From Pseudosporangium ferrugineum (GTDB taxonomy: Bacteria > Actinomycetota > Actinomycetes > Mycobacteriales > Micromonosporaceae): DNA of 49,993 nt. Each line of letters starts with the position of its first letter. Position 1 is the first letter of the stretch. The notes beneath the pieces were generated by a model. The model did no database searches. It saw only the letters and a program-made list of their open reading frames with translations, and had not been told where the DNA came from. The stretch spans positions 1 through 49,993 of the forward strand of contig NZ_PVZG01000031.1 of assembly GCF_003002065.1 (NCBI RefSeq), written 5' to 3'. Shown here in pieces: positions 17,893 through 25,833 of this stretch. Made by a program: the position numbers and the translations under genes.

Positions 17893-18714
17893 ATGACGCT
17901 GAGGGCCTTGTGCCGCATAAGCTGGACCATGGGTTCCACGATGGGTGGTCTGGCGCGCATTCTCAGCGACACTCGACGCAATCGCGACATCCCTCTTCTC
18001 TTTCACGCCTATGAGCTGGCTGAACGGGCTCATCGGGGGCAGCGCCGGCGTAGTGGCGACCGATACATCACTCATCCGGTCGAGGTGGCGACGATCGTTG
18101 CGCGTCACGGGGGTACGGTCCCGGCGATCTGTGCGGCGTTGCTGCACGACGTGGTCGAGGACACCGGCGTGCGGGCGTCCGTGCTGCACGCCGAGTTCGG
18201 GGCGGAGATCGCGGGAGCGGTCGACGCGTTGACCGCCGGGGTGGTGCGGGAGGGCGGGGCGGTCAGCCGCGAGGTGATGCTGGTGGCCGTGGCGGATCGG
18301 CTGCACAACCTGCGGACCCTTCGGTACGTCGCGCCGGCGAAGCGGCGGAGGGCCTCGATCGACACTCTCGCGGTGCACGTGCCGCTGGCCCGCCGGTTGG
18401 AGATTCCGGCGGTGGCCGCCGAGATGACCGATCTCGCCTGTGCCACGTTGGACGGGCTCGAGCGGCGGGCCGTGGTGCTGCGGCCCGGCAGGGCGGTCGC
18501 GGCGGTGCGGCGGGTGGACGTCCGGGGCGTTGTCGAGGCCGGGGCGGCGCTGGGAGGTGGTGCGGCGGTCGTGGGCAGCGGTGCGGTGCCGGAGTGGGCC
18601 GTGGCGACGGGTGGCGCCGGGGTGTTCGCGCTCGCCGTCGCGGTGTTGTTCGGGCGGGATCCGCGGGGGGCTCAGCGGTTGGCGGGGCTGATCGCCGCCT
18701 GGAAGCGCCGGTAG
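17893..18714 (+). CDS. HD-domain protein resembling RelA/SpoT hydrolase, with C-terminal membrane segment
   Basis: A 273-residue protein. Residues 30-190 match the (p)ppGpp-hydrolase HD domain of RelA/SpoT: YITHPVEVA (H61), AALLHDVVEDTG (H85, D86, E89, D90) and VADRLHNLRTL (D135), so all metal ligands and the ED pair look present. No synthetase, TGS or ACT domain follows. Instead residues about 200-245 are Gly/Ala/Val-rich and hydrophobic, probably a membrane anchor, followed by a basic tail. It may be a small alarmone hydrolase or act on another nucleotide. ATG at 17893 follows GGGGGA; ATGs at 17929 and 17941 are alternatives. Convergent with the STM4011-like gene. Confidence 0.75.
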   Translation: MTLRALCRISWTMGSTMGGLARILSDTRRNRDIPLLFHAYELAERAHRGQRRRSGDRYITHPVEVATIVARHGGTVPAICAALLHDVVEDTGVRASVLHAEFGAEIAGAVDALTAGVVREGGAVSREVMLVAVADRLHNLRTLRYVAPAKRRRASIDTLAVHVPLARRLEIPAVAAEMTDLACATLDGLERRAVVLRPGRAVAAVRRVDVRGVVEAGAALGGGAAVVGSGAVPEWAVATGGAGVFALAVAVLFGRDPRGAQRLAGLIAAWKRR

Positions 18715-18730
18715 GGACCGCTCCGGTCGC

Positions 18731-19591
18731 TCAGGCCGGCCACCTGGCGGGGATCCGCTCGAGGACTCCGCCGGCGTAGACGTCTCTCAGGCCCAGCGGT
18801 TCGAGGTGGACGTAGCCGATGTGGCAGTCGCAGATGCGGTTGGTGCAGGGGCGGGGGCGGAGGGCTGCTCGCCAGCTGCCGTCGTACAGATTGCCGATCG
18901 GGGTGTCGATGAAGTGGCAGCGGCGGACCTCGCCGTCGCCGCGGACCGAGATGGCGGTCTCTCCCGCCTGGCAGGGGCGGCCCAGGGAGGGGTGGGGGCG
19001 CACGCTCGTACCGAAGTGGGGGTCGAGCCGGGTCCAGCGGCGTTCCTCGTCCTCGCTGTAGAGGTGGCCCTCGGCGGCGTTCACCCACAGGTACACCGAG
19101 GGTTTCAGGGCACGGCGCAGGGAGAGGGCGGGTTCGTAGTGCTGGGGCAGGCCCACGACCCCGACCGAGTAGCGGTGGCCCAGGTCGTCGAGGCGGCGGG
19201 TGCGGCTCAGGAAGCGGTCCTCGGTGACCTGGCCCGGGTGGTAGGTCGCCCACAGCGCGGCCACCCGCGGGGACGCGTCGGCGAGCCAGTCGACGCGGGC
19301 GGCGAGGTTGGTCTGGATGGCCACCCGGTCGATGTGCGGGAGGTGGGACAGGCCGACGATCGCGGTGCGGTACCAGGAGCGGGTAAGGCCCTCGCCCCAC
19401 GGGGTGAAGAGGATCGACAGGCGGCGGTCGGTGGTCTGCCCGGCCCAGGTGACGAAGCGTTCCAGGGCGGCGCGGTCGGCGCGGAGGAGGTCGGGCGGGT
19501 CGATGCGCTTGGCGAACGGGCAGTACGGGCAGTCGTAGTTGCAGCTGGCCAGCGGGCCCCGCCACAGGATGAACAACGGCGGGGCGGTCAT
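18731..19591 (-). CDS. STM4011 family radical SAM protein
   Basis: A 286-residue radical SAM enzyme. CNYDCPYC (C17, C21, C24) is the CxxxCxxC site for the SAM-binding 4Fe-4S cluster. The C-terminal part has extra cysteines in GRPCQAGE, EVRRCHF and PCTNRICDCHIGY, resembling a SPASM/twitch auxiliary cluster, which suggests a peptide or protein substrate. The substrate is unknown. Its ATG overlaps the stop of the STM4012-like gene (ATGA). It is the last of five coupled genes whose order matches the STM4015-4014-4013-4012-4011 set. Confidence 0.9.
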   Translation of the reverse strand: MTAPPLFILWRGPLASCNYDCPYCPFAKRIDPPDLLRADRAALERFVTWAGQTTDRRLSILFTPWGEGLTRSWYRTAIVGLSHLPHIDRVAIQTNLAARVDWLADASPRVAALWATYHPGQVTEDRFLSRTRRLDDLGHRYSVGVVGLPQHYEPALSLRRALKPSVYLWVNAAEGHLYSEDEERRWTRLDPHFGTSVRPHPSLGRPCQAGETAISVRGDGEVRRCHFIDTPIGNLYDGSWRAALRPRPCTNRICDCHIGYVHLEPLGLRDVYAGGVLERIPARWPA

Positions 19592-20928
19592 CGGATCGGG
19601 GAGGTCGCCATCGCGGCGCGGACCGGGGCCGAGGTCAGCCACGGGCCGATCGCGTCGGAGTGGGCCAGGCCCTCCGGGGTCAGGCGGGCGTGGTCCGGGT
19701 GCAGCCAGCCGCGGTCCACCAGGGCCGCCAGCTCGGGGAAGTCGTCGTCGTGGCGGGTGGTGAAGCGTTCCTCGTACGCGGACGCGTCGACCCCGTCGAC
19801 GCGGAGCAGCGATTGCAGGAGCCAGCGGCGGCGCTGTTCGTGGGCGTCGAGGCGGAAGCCGTACTCGGCGTGGTGCAGGTCGGCCGGCGGGCGGGACAGG
19901 TAGTCGTCGATCACCGCCCGGACGTGCGGCACGGCGACCGCGTAGTCGAACGAGTAGTGGAGTTCGCGGGTGTACGAGCGGGCGCCGCAGCCGAGACCGA
20001 CCATGCCGTCGTCCTGACAGGAGTAGTCCGGCCCGGCGGACGGGGAGGAAGCGGCGGACGGGAAGGCCCCGGCGGACGGGGAGGAAGCGTGCGAGGGTGC
20101 GCGGAACTGGCGCATGGACTGCTGCGTGTACCCCGCGTCCGTCAGCAGCTCGACGGCGTCCCGATACAGCTCCTGGCGCTGAGCGTCCCAGCCCGCCCGT
20201 CCGCCGCCCCGGCGCCCCAGGCCCGTCAGCGGGCGCACGTACAGCGGATACAGGAACAGCTCCTCGGGCTTCCAGCGCAACGCCTGCTCCAGCGAATGCC
20301 GCCAGGACGCCCGGGTCTGCCCGTCGATCCCGTAGATCAGGTCGATGTTCAGCGCCGGGGTGCCCGACGCGCGGATCGTGTCCAGGGCGGCGAAGACCTC
20401 CGGGAGTTTCTGGGGGCGTACGGCGGCGCGGGCCTCCGCCTCCACGAAGCTCTGCACACCGATGCTCACCCGGGTCGTGCCGTGGGCGCGTAACACCGCC
20501 AGCCGCTCCGGGGTCGCCGTCGCCGGGGAGGTCTCGACCGAGGTCGCGATCCCGGAGGCTCCGAACGTGTCCTCGACGATGGCGAACAGTTCCTCCAGCT
20601 CCGCGGCGGTCAGATAGGTGGGCGTGCCACCTCCGACGGCGAGCTGCGAGAAGGACGGCGACATTGCTTCGCGTACGGCCAGAGCCTGCCTCCGCAGCTG
20701 CGCCAGATACGCCGTCACCTGCTCGGCCGGCGGGTGCGCGCGGGTGAACAGGTTGCAGAAGCCGCAGCGCATCTCGCAGAACGGCACGTGCACGTACGCG
20801 AACAGCGCCCCCTGCGGCTCCCCCGCCCACACGTCGCGCAGCAGCGGCCGCGGGTCGAGGCGGCGGTACGCGCTCTTGTGCGGGTACGCGTACAGATAGC
20901 CCTGGTACGGCGACGAGTCGAGGCTCAT
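19588..20928 (-). CDS. STM4012 family radical SAM protein (HemN-like)
   Basis: A 446-residue HemN-type radical SAM protein. VHVPFCEMRCGFCNLF gives C51, C55 and C58; LAVGGGTPTYL and TTRVSIGVQSF are typical of the HemN/coproporphyrinogen-dehydrogenase branch, and a C-terminal HemN-like wing is present. Coproporphyrinogen oxidation is unlikely given the context; the family's reaction is unknown to me. An insertion rich in SSPSAG lies near residue 285-305, caused by a 20-bp direct repeat (20033-20052 and 20069-20088). The ATG overlaps the stop of the STM4013-like gene. Confidence 0.9.
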   Translation of the reverse strand: MSLDSSPYQGYLYAYPHKSAYRRLDPRPLLRDVWAGEPQGALFAYVHVPFCEMRCGFCNLFTRAHPPAEQVTAYLAQLRRQALAVREAMSPSFSQLAVGGGTPTYLTAAELEELFAIVEDTFGASGIATSVETSPATATPERLAVLRAHGTTRVSIGVQSFVEAEARAAVRPQKLPEVFAALDTIRASGTPALNIDLIYGIDGQTRASWRHSLEQALRWKPEELFLYPLYVRPLTGLGRRGGGRAGWDAQRQELYRDAVELLTDAGYTQQSMRQFRAPSHASSPSAGAFPSAASSPSAGPDYSCQDDGMVGLGCGARSYTRELHYSFDYAVAVPHVRAVIDDYLSRPPADLHHAEYGFRLDAHEQRRRWLLQSLLRVDGVDASAYEERFTTRHDDDFPELAALVDRGWLHPDHARLTPEGLAHSDAIGPWLTSAPVRAAMATSPIR

Positions 20929-21722
20929 GCGGTCTCCAGCACGAAGTCGGCGTACGGCACCGTCCACACGGCCTCGTGGGCGACGCGGTGGCCGGTGTGA
21001 CCGTCCTCGCCGTAGAGGGTGCCGTGATCCGAGCAGATGATCACCTGGCAGGGGCGGCCCCGGCCGGCGGCGACGGCGAACAGGCGGGGCAGCACCGAGT
21101 CGACGTACGCCAGGGCCGCCGCGTGGGTGTCCAGGGTGTCGGCGGCGGCGCCCGGCAGGTAGTGGCGGTTGGGCTGGTGCAGGGCGGCGACGTTGACGAA
21201 CGTGAACAGCGGCCGGGCCGGGTCGAGGCCGGCGACGACGGCGGCGAGCCGGTCGGTCTGCGCGTCGAGGCAGGCCGGCGCGGTCACGCCGAAGGCGGGC
21301 TCCCACAGCGCCTCGGCGAACATGCCGGGCAGCACCCGGCCGAGCGGGGCGCCGGGGTTGAAGAAGCCGACGCCGCCGAGGCAGACCGTGTGGTAGCCGG
21401 CGTCGGCCAGGGCGGTCGGCAGATCGGCGGCGTCGAACACGTACGTGTCCGGGCCGCTGGTCTCGCTGCCGGCGAAGCGGGCCGCGAACAGCCGCTCGTG
21501 CGGGCCCGGGGTGAGCGGGGTCGGCAGGAAGCCGGCGAAGAACGCGTGGTGGGCCGCGTACGTGAAGGTGGCCGGGGTGTGCCGCCGCTGCCAGACGCCG
21601 CCGGGCAGGACGCGGGCCAGCTCGGGGGTGCGGCCCTCGGCGAGGCACGCCGCGGCGACGTCGTAGCGCAGCGTGTCGAGCGTGACGAAGAGCAGATCAT
21701 GGCTGCCGATCAGGCCGCGCAT
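20925..21722 (-). CDS. STM4013/SEN3800 family hydrolase (alkaline phosphatase fold)
   Basis: A 265-residue protein of the alkaline phosphatase/sulfatase superfamily. LLFVTLDTLRYDVA at the start provides the first metal ligand (DTLRYD), and VIICSDHGTLYGEDGHTGH near the end provides the DH and H ligands. The sulfatase CxPSR motif is absent; TFTYAAHHAFFAGFLP occupies the nucleophile region. There is no signal peptide, so it probably acts in the cytoplasm with its coupled neighbours. The start ATG shares one base with the STM4014-like stop (TGATG). Confidence 0.88.
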   Translation of the reverse strand: MRGLIGSHDLLFVTLDTLRYDVAAACLAEGRTPELARVLPGGVWQRRHTPATFTYAAHHAFFAGFLPTPLTPGPHERLFAARFAGSETSGPDTYVFDAADLPTALADAGYHTVCLGGVGFFNPGAPLGRVLPGMFAEALWEPAFGVTAPACLDAQTDRLAAVVAGLDPARPLFTFVNVAALHQPNRHYLPGAAADTLDTHAAALAYVDSVLPRLFAVAAGRGRPCQVIICSDHGTLYGEDGHTGHRVAHEAVWTVPYADFVLETA

Positions 21723-23101
21723 CAGCCCTCCGCCCAGCCGCGCCACGTCGCGCCGGCCTCCACGCCACGCCACGTCGCGCCAGCTTCCGCGCCGCGCCAC
21801 GTCGCGCCGGTCTGCGCGCCGCGCCACGTCGCGCCGGGCTGCGCGAACGAAGGGAGCATCGCCTGCCGCAGGGCGTCGGCCTGCGCGCGGTAGGTGTCGC
21901 GGCCGTCGGCGAGGACGCCGGGCAGCAGGTCGCCGAAGGCGTTGACCTCGGCGACGGCGTGCCGGCGCCAGCCCGCGGCGAACATGAGGTCCACGCCCAC
22001 GTGCAGGCTGCGGGGGAAGCAGGCGGCCACCCGTACGCAGGTGTCCAGGGCGGCCTGCCACGCCCGGGGGCCGGCCGCCGCCCGCACGTCGGCCACGTCG
22101 CCGCGGGCGTTGCCCAGGTGCAGGTTCGTCATCGGGGTGCGTGAGGTGCGGACCACCACGTGGCCGGGGTGGCCCGCGATGACCACGACGCGCAGGTCCA
22201 GGGTGCGGCCGCCGAGCCCGGCCTTGGGGAACCAGCGCTCGACGTGCAGGCCGTCGGCGGCGAGGCGGTCCACGATGGCCGCGATCTCGGTCTCGCTGTC
22301 GTAGCGGCGCACCCGCAGGTTGTTGTAGAGCCGCCCGTCGGGGGCCCGTTCCACCGAGGTGATCGCGGACGCGCGGGTGCCGGTCGCGGTGAGGGCGAGC
22401 ACCCCCGAGGCGGACGAACCGTACGCGGGCTTGACGAAGACCCGGGCCCATCCCGCGGCCCGCATCGCCGCCCGCAGCCCGTCCCAGCCGGTGATCGCGG
22501 GCAGCGCCTCGGGCACGGGCACGCCGGCGGCGCTCAGCACGGCGTGGCAACGCCGTTTGTCGCCCATGGTGAGGATGTCGGCGGGCGGGTTGAGCAGGGT
22601 GCCGCCGCCGGCGGCTATGCGGTCGAGGGCGGCGGCGAGGGCCGCGTGGGCCGCCGCGAGCCCGGCGATCTCCCCGGGCTCGGCGGGGGCCGGCGGGCAG
22701 GAGCCCCGCAGGCCGGTCGCGCCCGGGGAGTCGATCCGCACGATCGTCCCGGGGCCGGGCACCGGGCCGCCGCGCAGCACGTCGCGCCACGCGAAGACGT
22801 CCGGCGTCCCGAGCCCGGCCGCGACGGCCGCGGCGGCGAACATCGCCACCCGCCGGTCGCCGGGCTCCCCCACCACCGCGACCCGCCCCCGCCCACCGCC
22901 ACCCGAAGAAGCGCAGCCCAAGGCGCCGCCGGCGCAAAGCCCGGAGCAAAGCGCGGAGGAAGGCCCGGAGCAAAGCCCGGAGGAAGGCCCGGAGCAAAGC
23001 CCGGAGGAAGGCCCGGAGCAAAGCCCGAGGGAAGGCCCGGAGGAAGGCCCGAAGGAAGGCCCGGAGGAAAGCGGAGTCCCGCCGGGCAGGAGAGCGCTCA
23101 T
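21722..23101 (-). CDS. STM4014 family protein (ATP-grasp-like) with terminal repeats
   Basis: A 459-residue protein. The core (about residues 70-415) looks like an ATP-grasp enzyme: ILTMGDKRRCHAVLSAAGVP, RVFVKPAYGSSASGV for ATP binding and VAEVNAFGDLLPG for metal binding. ATP-grasp enzymes form amide or ester bonds, so this member may ligate or tag a substrate. Two low-complexity ends flank it: an N-terminal run of SGPSSGLC units, and a C-terminal tail of four 9-residue GATWRGxxA units. Start ATG at 23101 overlaps the STM4015-like stop (ATGA). The frame stays open upstream into STM4015 but in the wrong frame for that gene. Confidence 0.85.
   Translation of the reverse strand: MSALLPGGTPLSSGPSFGPSSGPSLGLCSGPSSGLCSGPSSGLCSGPSSALCSGLCAGGALGCASSGGGGRGRVAVVGEPGDRRVAMFAAAAVAAGLGTPDVFAWRDVLRGGPVPGPGTIVRIDSPGATGLRGSCPPAPAEPGEIAGLAAAHAALAAALDRIAAGGGTLLNPPADILTMGDKRRCHAVLSAAGVPVPEALPAITGWDGLRAAMRAAGWARVFVKPAYGSSASGVLALTATGTRASAITSVERAPDGRLYNNLRVRRYDSETEIAAIVDRLAADGLHVERWFPKAGLGGRTLDLRVVVIAGHPGHVVVRTSRTPMTNLHLGNARGDVADVRAAAGPRAWQAALDTCVRVAACFPRSLHVGVDLMFAAGWRRHAVAEVNAFGDLLPGVLADGRDTYRAQADALRQAMLPSFAQPGATWRGAQTGATWRGAEAGATWRGVEAGATWRGWAEG
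21741..21848. repeat. Four 27-bp tandem repeats encoding GATWRG units
   Basis: CGCCACGTCGCGCC recurs at 21741, 21768, 21795 and 21822, an exact 27-bp period. On the minus strand each copy encodes GATWRG followed by three variable residues (AQT, AEA, VEA, then WAEG at the end). The conserved TWR part does not vary while the spacer does. Confidence 0.9.
22937..23090. repeat. 24-bp tandem repeats encoding SGPSSGLC units
   Basis: Alternating AAAGCCCGGAGG and AAGGCCCGGAGC 12-mers build 24-bp units over about 150 bp. On the minus strand they encode SGPSSGLC repeats at the N-terminus of the STM4014-like protein, preceding the conserved core at GRVAVVGEPG. Confidence 0.85.
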
Positions 23102-24018
23102 TCCGCCACCGTCGTATAGCGGCCCCACCGCTCCTCGGTGCACGCCTCGGACACGTCCACCCGCACCCCCGGCAGCGCGTCGACCAGCCGCTGCGCCACC
23201 TCCGCGCTCAGGAAGTGGTGGCTCACGTCCAGCGCCCGCAGGTGGCCGAGCGGCTGCCCCGCGAGCAGCGCCTCCGCGCCCGCGTCCCCGAGGGTGCCCT
23301 TGGAGAGGTCCAGCTCGGACAGCCGGGGCACCAGCGGGGAGGCGGCCAGCGCGGCCGCGAGGGCGTCGGTGTTCTCCGCGTTGCAGAGGCCGAGCCGGGT
23401 CAGGGCGGGCAGGACCCGGTCGGAGAGCAGCGGTTCCAGGTCGTCGGGGGTGGCGACGCCGCCGTACGCCTCGACGCCGAGCCACAGCTCCAGGTGGGTG
23501 AGGGCGGGCAGGTCGCACTCGAGGACGGTCCGGGCGAGGGCCGGTGGCAGGCCGCCGGACTGCACGACCAGCTCGGTGAGGGCGGGGTGGCGCAGCGGCT
23601 TCAGCTCGAGGCCCTCCGTGCCGCGCAGCCACAGGCGCTCCAGCCGGGGGAACGCCTCGAGCAGCGGCGTGATGTCGCCGTGCTGGATCCAGGAGATCTC
23701 GCACTGCTCGAAGGTCATCTCGCCGATGAACAGCGACCGGAGGGCACCCAGCCGGCCGGCGTTGCGCACCAGCAGGTCGAGCGGCGCGGCTTCCTCGTAG
23801 GCCGAGCCCCACTCGCCGAGCACCAGGGCCACCGGGCCGCCGTCGCCGGCGCGCGCGAGCACCCGCTCGAAGGCCTCCTCGAACTCCGACGGCGGCGCCT
23901 CGAAGTCGGTGACCTCGGCCCGCCACGCGACCGCGGCCGGGTCCGCGGGGTCGTCCCCGGCGTCCCAGGCCACGATGGGCAGTCCGGCGAAGGTGGTCAG
24001 ATGCGAGCCGATCGTCAC
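23098..24018 (-). CDS. STM4015 family leucine-rich-repeat protein
   Basis: A 306-residue protein. The first about 100 residues are a mixed domain (FAGLPIVAWDAG, ALVLGEWGSAY), then leucine-rich repeats continue to the end: LERLWLRG, ALTELVVQSG, LTHLELWLG, LTRLGLCNAEN, LSELDLSKG and LRALDVSHH. Such repeats bind proteins or peptides, so this is probably the recognition component of the module. GTG start with AGGAG six bases upstream. It is first of the five coupled genes and 66 bp after the membrane-protein gene, so it may be read from the parA operon or from a short promoter in that gap. Confidence 0.88.
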   Translation of the reverse strand: MTIGSHLTTFAGLPIVAWDAGDDPADPAAVAWRAEVTDFEAPPSEFEEAFERVLARAGDGGPVALVLGEWGSAYEEAAPLDLLVRNAGRLGALRSLFIGEMTFEQCEISWIQHGDITPLLEAFPRLERLWLRGTEGLELKPLRHPALTELVVQSGGLPPALARTVLECDLPALTHLELWLGVEAYGGVATPDDLEPLLSDRVLPALTRLGLCNAENTDALAAALAASPLVPRLSELDLSKGTLGDAGAEALLAGQPLGHLRALDVSHHFLSAEVAQRLVDALPGVRVDVSEACTEERWGRYTTVAE

Positions 24019-24084
24019 GAGTTCTCCTTGCGAGCCGCGGTCCAGCGAGGACCAGGAACCTAGCAGCGGCGTACGACGAAAAAC

Positions 24085-25833
24085 TCAGCCGACGCGCCAC
24101 ACCCAGGCGTCGCCGAACTGCTCGCCCGGACCCACCAGCTCGTCGACCATCCGCCGCAGCGGCTCGTAGCCCGGCAGCGCGCGCAGCACCAGCACCGATC
24201 CGCGGAACCGGGCGATGTCGACCCGGACCGCCGCCCGCAGTTCGGGCGTGACCTGGGCGATCTTGCCCCTGCGGGTGGCGTCCGAGACCACCGTGGTCAG
24301 CACGCTGGGCTCGACTCCCGCCTGCCCGATCCCGTCGGCGTCGGGCGCGAGGAAGTAGCCCTCCGGCACCGGGAATTCCGACCGTTCCCACGCCGCCCAG
24401 CTCAGCGAGTCCCGCCCGCCGGCGTCGTCGGGCAGCGGGAGCGGGATCAGCGAGTGTCCCGGCGGCACGTAGTCGCGCCACGCCCCGGAGGTGATGAACT
24501 GCGGAGGGCGGGCGTCGACGCGGGCGGGCAGCGGGGTGGGGATCAACGGCACGAGGGCGGCTATCACGGCGAGCATGGCCACCCCCGAGAGGATTCCGCG
24601 TACGCGCTCAGCGGCGTCGTACGCCACCGCGATCATCAGCGCGACGAACCCGACCACCCCGAACGTGATGCGGCTCGGCGTGAGCAGGCCGAACACCGGC
24701 AGGTCGTCGGGGATCCAGTGCCACACGCCGGGGAGGTCGGTGAGCTGCCCCGCCCACCGCAGCTTCGGGCCCATCGAGAAGATCGCCAGCACCGCCGCGG
24801 TGAACGTGGCCACCCGCACGAGCATCGAGCGCCGGATCAGCGCGCCCACGGCGGCCAGCACGACCAGGACCAGCGGCCAGCCGAACCAGCTGTTCTGTTC
24901 GGTACGGCCGATGGTCCGCTCGACGCTCGCGTCGCCGGCGAGCGTGTCGCGGGAGAACGTCACGTACGCGACCGGGTCCTCGCCCCACGCGTGGTAGTGC
25001 GGCAGCGCGGTGAACGTCCCCGGCCCGTTGAACTGGAACCACAGCGGGTACGCGCACAGCGTCCCCGCCACCACCGCCGTGACCGCCAGCGCCGCCGCGA
25101 AGTGCCGCGCCCGCTCCCGGGCCGCCCGCGGGCTCAGCAGGGCGTACCCGAGCACCGCGACGCCGCACGCCCCGGCCGTGACCACCAGGATCTCCTCGTT
25201 GACGAAGACCTGGTACGTCACCAGCAGGCCGAGCACGATCCCGTCGCGCAGCCAGCGCCCGGTCACGCCGAGGCGCATCACCGCGACCACGATGAACGGC
25301 AGCGCGAAGTTGCTGACGAAGTTGGGCTGCCCGTTGCCGTGGTGCACGACGCCCGGCGCGAACCCGGCGAACGCGCCGCCCAGCACCGCCGCCACCGGCG
25401 AGCGCACCACCCAGCGCTGCAGCACGTAGTACGCCGAGAACGCGGTGCCGGCCAGCGCCAGGACCATCCACACCAGGTAGGCGATCCGCACCCCGAACAG
25501 CATCGTGACCGGCGCCAGCGGGATGGTCACGCCCAGCACGGACGTGTTGGCCATGATGTTCACGCCGACCGGGTAGTTCTGCCGTACGGAGAAGAGCGGG
25601 TTCTCGAGGTGCCGCACGCTGTAGGCGCCGTGGCCGAGCAACCACTGGAACCACGTGTTGTCGTTGGCCAGATGGTCGGAGACCCGGTCCACCGGGTGAC
25701 CGACGAAGTTGCCCATGACGAGCAGGCCGAGCCCGGTGAAGGCGACCGCCGCGACCAGGTGCACCGGCCACCGGCGGCGGCGCACCTCGTCCGCGGGAGC
25801 GACGGGCGCCGGCGGCGCGGCCACGGCGGTCAT
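24085..25833 (-). CDS. Large integral membrane protein, possible GT-C-type glycosyltransferase
   Basis: A 582-residue protein. A hydrophobic segment (LVAAVAFTGLGLLVMGNFVG) is followed by an extracytoplasmic loop with DNTWFQWLLGHGAYSVRH, then about ten more membrane segments and a C-terminal globular domain of about 150 residues. An acidic motif in the first loop with many helices is the layout of GT-C enzymes that use polyprenyl-linked sugars; the exact family is not recognised. ATG at 25833 overlaps the stop of the upstream gene (ATGA). Confidence 0.65.
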   Translation of the reverse strand: MTAVAAPPAPVAPADEVRRRRWPVHLVAAVAFTGLGLLVMGNFVGHPVDRVSDHLANDNTWFQWLLGHGAYSVRHLENPLFSVRQNYPVGVNIMANTSVLGVTIPLAPVTMLFGVRIAYLVWMVLALAGTAFSAYYVLQRWVVRSPVAAVLGGAFAGFAPGVVHHGNGQPNFVSNFALPFIVVAVMRLGVTGRWLRDGIVLGLLVTYQVFVNEEILVVTAGACGVAVLGYALLSPRAARERARHFAAALAVTAVVAGTLCAYPLWFQFNGPGTFTALPHYHAWGEDPVAYVTFSRDTLAGDASVERTIGRTEQNSWFGWPLVLVVLAAVGALIRRSMLVRVATFTAAVLAIFSMGPKLRWAGQLTDLPGVWHWIPDDLPVFGLLTPSRITFGVVGFVALMIAVAYDAAERVRGILSGVAMLAVIAALVPLIPTPLPARVDARPPQFITSGAWRDYVPPGHSLIPLPLPDDAGGRDSLSWAAWERSEFPVPEGYFLAPDADGIGQAGVEPSVLTTVVSDATRRGKIAQVTPELRAAVRVDIARFRGSVLVLRALPGYEPLRRMVDELVGPGEQFGDAWVWRVG

